Both the position numbers and the translations under genes were made by a program. A stretch of 6,745 nucleotides of DNA, from assembly GCA_036272735.1 (NCBI GenBank), contig DATAYF010000472.1, positions 1 through 6,745 on the forward strand. The letters run 5' to 3'. The stretch is from DATAYF01 sp036272735 (GTDB taxonomy: Bacteria; Chloroflexota; Ktedonobacteria; Ktedonobacterales; Ktedonobacteraceae). Position 1 is the stretch's first letter; every line of letters starts with the position of its first letter. Below are positions 6,064 to 6,745 of this stretch, in pieces. Under the pieces are notes generated by a model. That model searched no databases. It worked only from the letters and a program-made list of their open reading frames with translations, and was not told where the DNA came from.

Positions 6064-6073
6064 TTTAACTATT
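6064..6073 (-). promoter_or_regulatory. AATAGTTAAA box in the ROK gene leader, shared with the GH30 promoter
   Basis: The - strand 10-mer AATAGTTAAA occurs here, 42 nt before the ROK GTG start, and again at 4703-4712, 46 nt before the GH30 start. In both places a GCAT lies a few bases upstream (GCATGGAAATAG and GCATTAAAATAATAG). A shared regulator site or a shared -10-like element would explain this. Chance is also possible in AT-rich DNA. Confidence 0.3.
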
Positions 6074-6092
6074 ATTTTAATGCTTTTTACAA

Positions 6093-6121
6093 AGTGTACT
6101 GATGGAGATGTGGCTTGTCAA
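6093..6121 (-). promoter_or_regulatory. Sigma70-type promoter for the ROK regulator gene
   Basis: On the - strand a perfect TTGACA (6116-6121) is followed after 17 bp by TACACT (6093-6098), four of six matches to the -10 consensus. Transcription would begin near 6086, giving a leader of about 65 nt before the start codon. A 16-bp imperfect palindrome TTGTGAAATATTACAA (6125-6140) lies just upstream of the -35 and could be a regulator site. No intrinsic terminator for the WD40 gene is visible in the 150-bp gap. Confidence 0.55.
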
Positions 6122-6172
6122 GCGTTGTGAAATATTACAAGCATCCTTCCTACCATTTTAACGATATCTAGG

Positions 6173-6745
6173 CTACGCGTACCACACCTGCACGGTTTTG
6201 TCGGCGCTGGCCGAGGCGATCAGCGTGCCCAGCGGCGACCAGGCCACACCGTACACGGGATTGGTGGTATCGATGGAATGGCCGTTGTACGTGAAGATAT
6301 GCGTCCCATTCCTGGCCCAGACATGCACGGTGCCATCATCGCTGCCCGAGGCCAGGTGTGTGCCATCGGGCGACCAGGCCACCGCGTTCACCGAACCGCT
6401 ATGCTGAGCATAATTCACCAACGCATCCCCACCATGTAGCGCGTCCCAGATCAAGACGCTCTGATCAGCACTCGCCGAGGCGATGTACCTGCCATCGGGC
6501 GACCAGGCCACCGCGTTGACGCTATCGCTATGCTGCCGGTAGGTGACAAGCGGCGCGGCATCACCATCGGCCCGCGTGGCATCTCTCGCATCTCTCATAT
6601 CCCACACATCCCACACCATCACGCTTTGATCGGCGCTGGCCGAGGCTACATACCGACCATCGGGCGACCAGGCCAGGCCGTAAACCGCATCGCTATGACG
6701 GTTCCAGGAGGCCACGTCGGAACCATCGGCAGCATGCCAGATGTG
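6173..6745 (-). CDS. WD40-repeat protein, C-terminal part (5' end outside the window)
   Basis: The frame is open from the window edge to the TAG at 6173-6175. Its first visible residues are HIWHAADGSD, the end of an earlier WD40 blade, so the real start lies beyond 6745; the GTG at 6713-6715 is internal. Four further blades follow, each with the pattern HS..V..(V/L)AWSP.G...AS.S.D..V.(V/I)W: GLAWSPDGRY, AVAWSPDGRY, AVAWSPDGTH and GVAWSPLGTL. Together they make part of a beta-propeller used for protein-protein contacts. The last blade ends in VQVWYA, so the protein stops exactly at a blade end. In bacteria such C-terminal propellers are often fused to serine/threonine kinases or NTPases, but the N-terminal partner cannot be seen here. 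Blades are very alike at the DNA level: a 27-nt stretch recurs exactly at 6362-6388 and 6491-6517. No functional link to the ROK/GH30 pair is evident. Confidence 0.88.
   Translation of the reverse strand, partial: HIWHAADGSDVASWNRHSDAVYGLAWSPDGRYVASASADQSVMVWDVWDMRDARDATRADGDAAPLVTYRQHSDSVNAVAWSPDGRYIASASADQSVLIWDALHGGDALVNYAQHSGSVNAVAWSPDGTHLASGSDDGTVHVWARNGTHIFTYNGHSIDTTNPVYGVAWSPLGTLIASASADKTVQVWYA
6362..6517 (-). repeat. Near-identical WD40 blade DNA repeats (129-bp period)
   Basis: The 27 bases at 6362-6388 recur exactly at 6491-6517, 129 bp (43 codons) apart, encoding the NAVAWSPDG core of adjacent blades. Related copies lie near 6657-6680 (GGGCGACCAGGCCA shared) and, more diverged, near 6230-6245. 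This indicates recent internal duplication or gene conversion within the propeller. Confidence 0.75.

Noticed and set aside
6713..6715. GTG as the start of the WD40 gene
   Set aside because: The frame stays open to the window edge and upstream residues (HIWHAADG) continue the WD40 pattern, so the gene starts outside.

Overview
The window looks like chromosome from a soil- or compost-type, mycelial Chloroflexi bacterium of the Ktedonobacteria kind. This is inferred from the mix of genes (TetR plus DHA2 pump, secreted GH30 with ricin-type lectin, ROK regulator, WD40-repeat protein), moderate GC and long, repeat-rich intergenic DNA. No rRNA or taxon marker is present, so the assignment is tentative.

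Layout. Positions 1-391 hold no convincing gene. Instead they contain a run of strong inverted repeats (76-95, 97-186, 181-291), then a good sigma70-type promoter (300-328) and a perfect 8+6+8 operator palindrome (334-355). On the + strand follow a TetR-family repressor (392-1000) and a 14-helix MFS drug:H+ antiporter (1088-2656). A second, degenerate copy of the operator lies between them (1016-1037). This is a self-contained, probably autoregulated efflux cassette: ligand releases the repressor, and both repressor and pump are induced. The pump gene ends against a 60-bp perfect palindrome (2680-2739), which sits between convergent genes and most likely serves as a bidirectional terminator.

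On the - strand, reading right to left, are the 3' part of a WD40-repeat protein (6173-6745, running off the window), a ROK-family transcriptional regulator (4777-6021) with its own promoter (6093-6121), and a secreted GH30 glycosidase with a C-terminal three-repeat ricin-type lectin module (2749-4656). The ROK protein has a winged HTH and the ROK zinc motif but lacks the sugar-kinase catalytic aspartate, so it is read as a sugar-responsive repressor. The 120-bp gap before the GH30 gene carries a 30-bp inverted repeat overlapping a weak promoter, plus a 10-mer (AATAGTTAAA on the - strand) that recurs at nearly the same distance upstream of the ROK gene. The simplest model is that the ROK protein controls itself and the glycosidase in response to a released sugar.

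The least explained parts are the nested hairpins at 97-291 and the 60-bp perfect palindrome. The genes belong to known families. I see no clear evidence of a wholly new enzymatic system.
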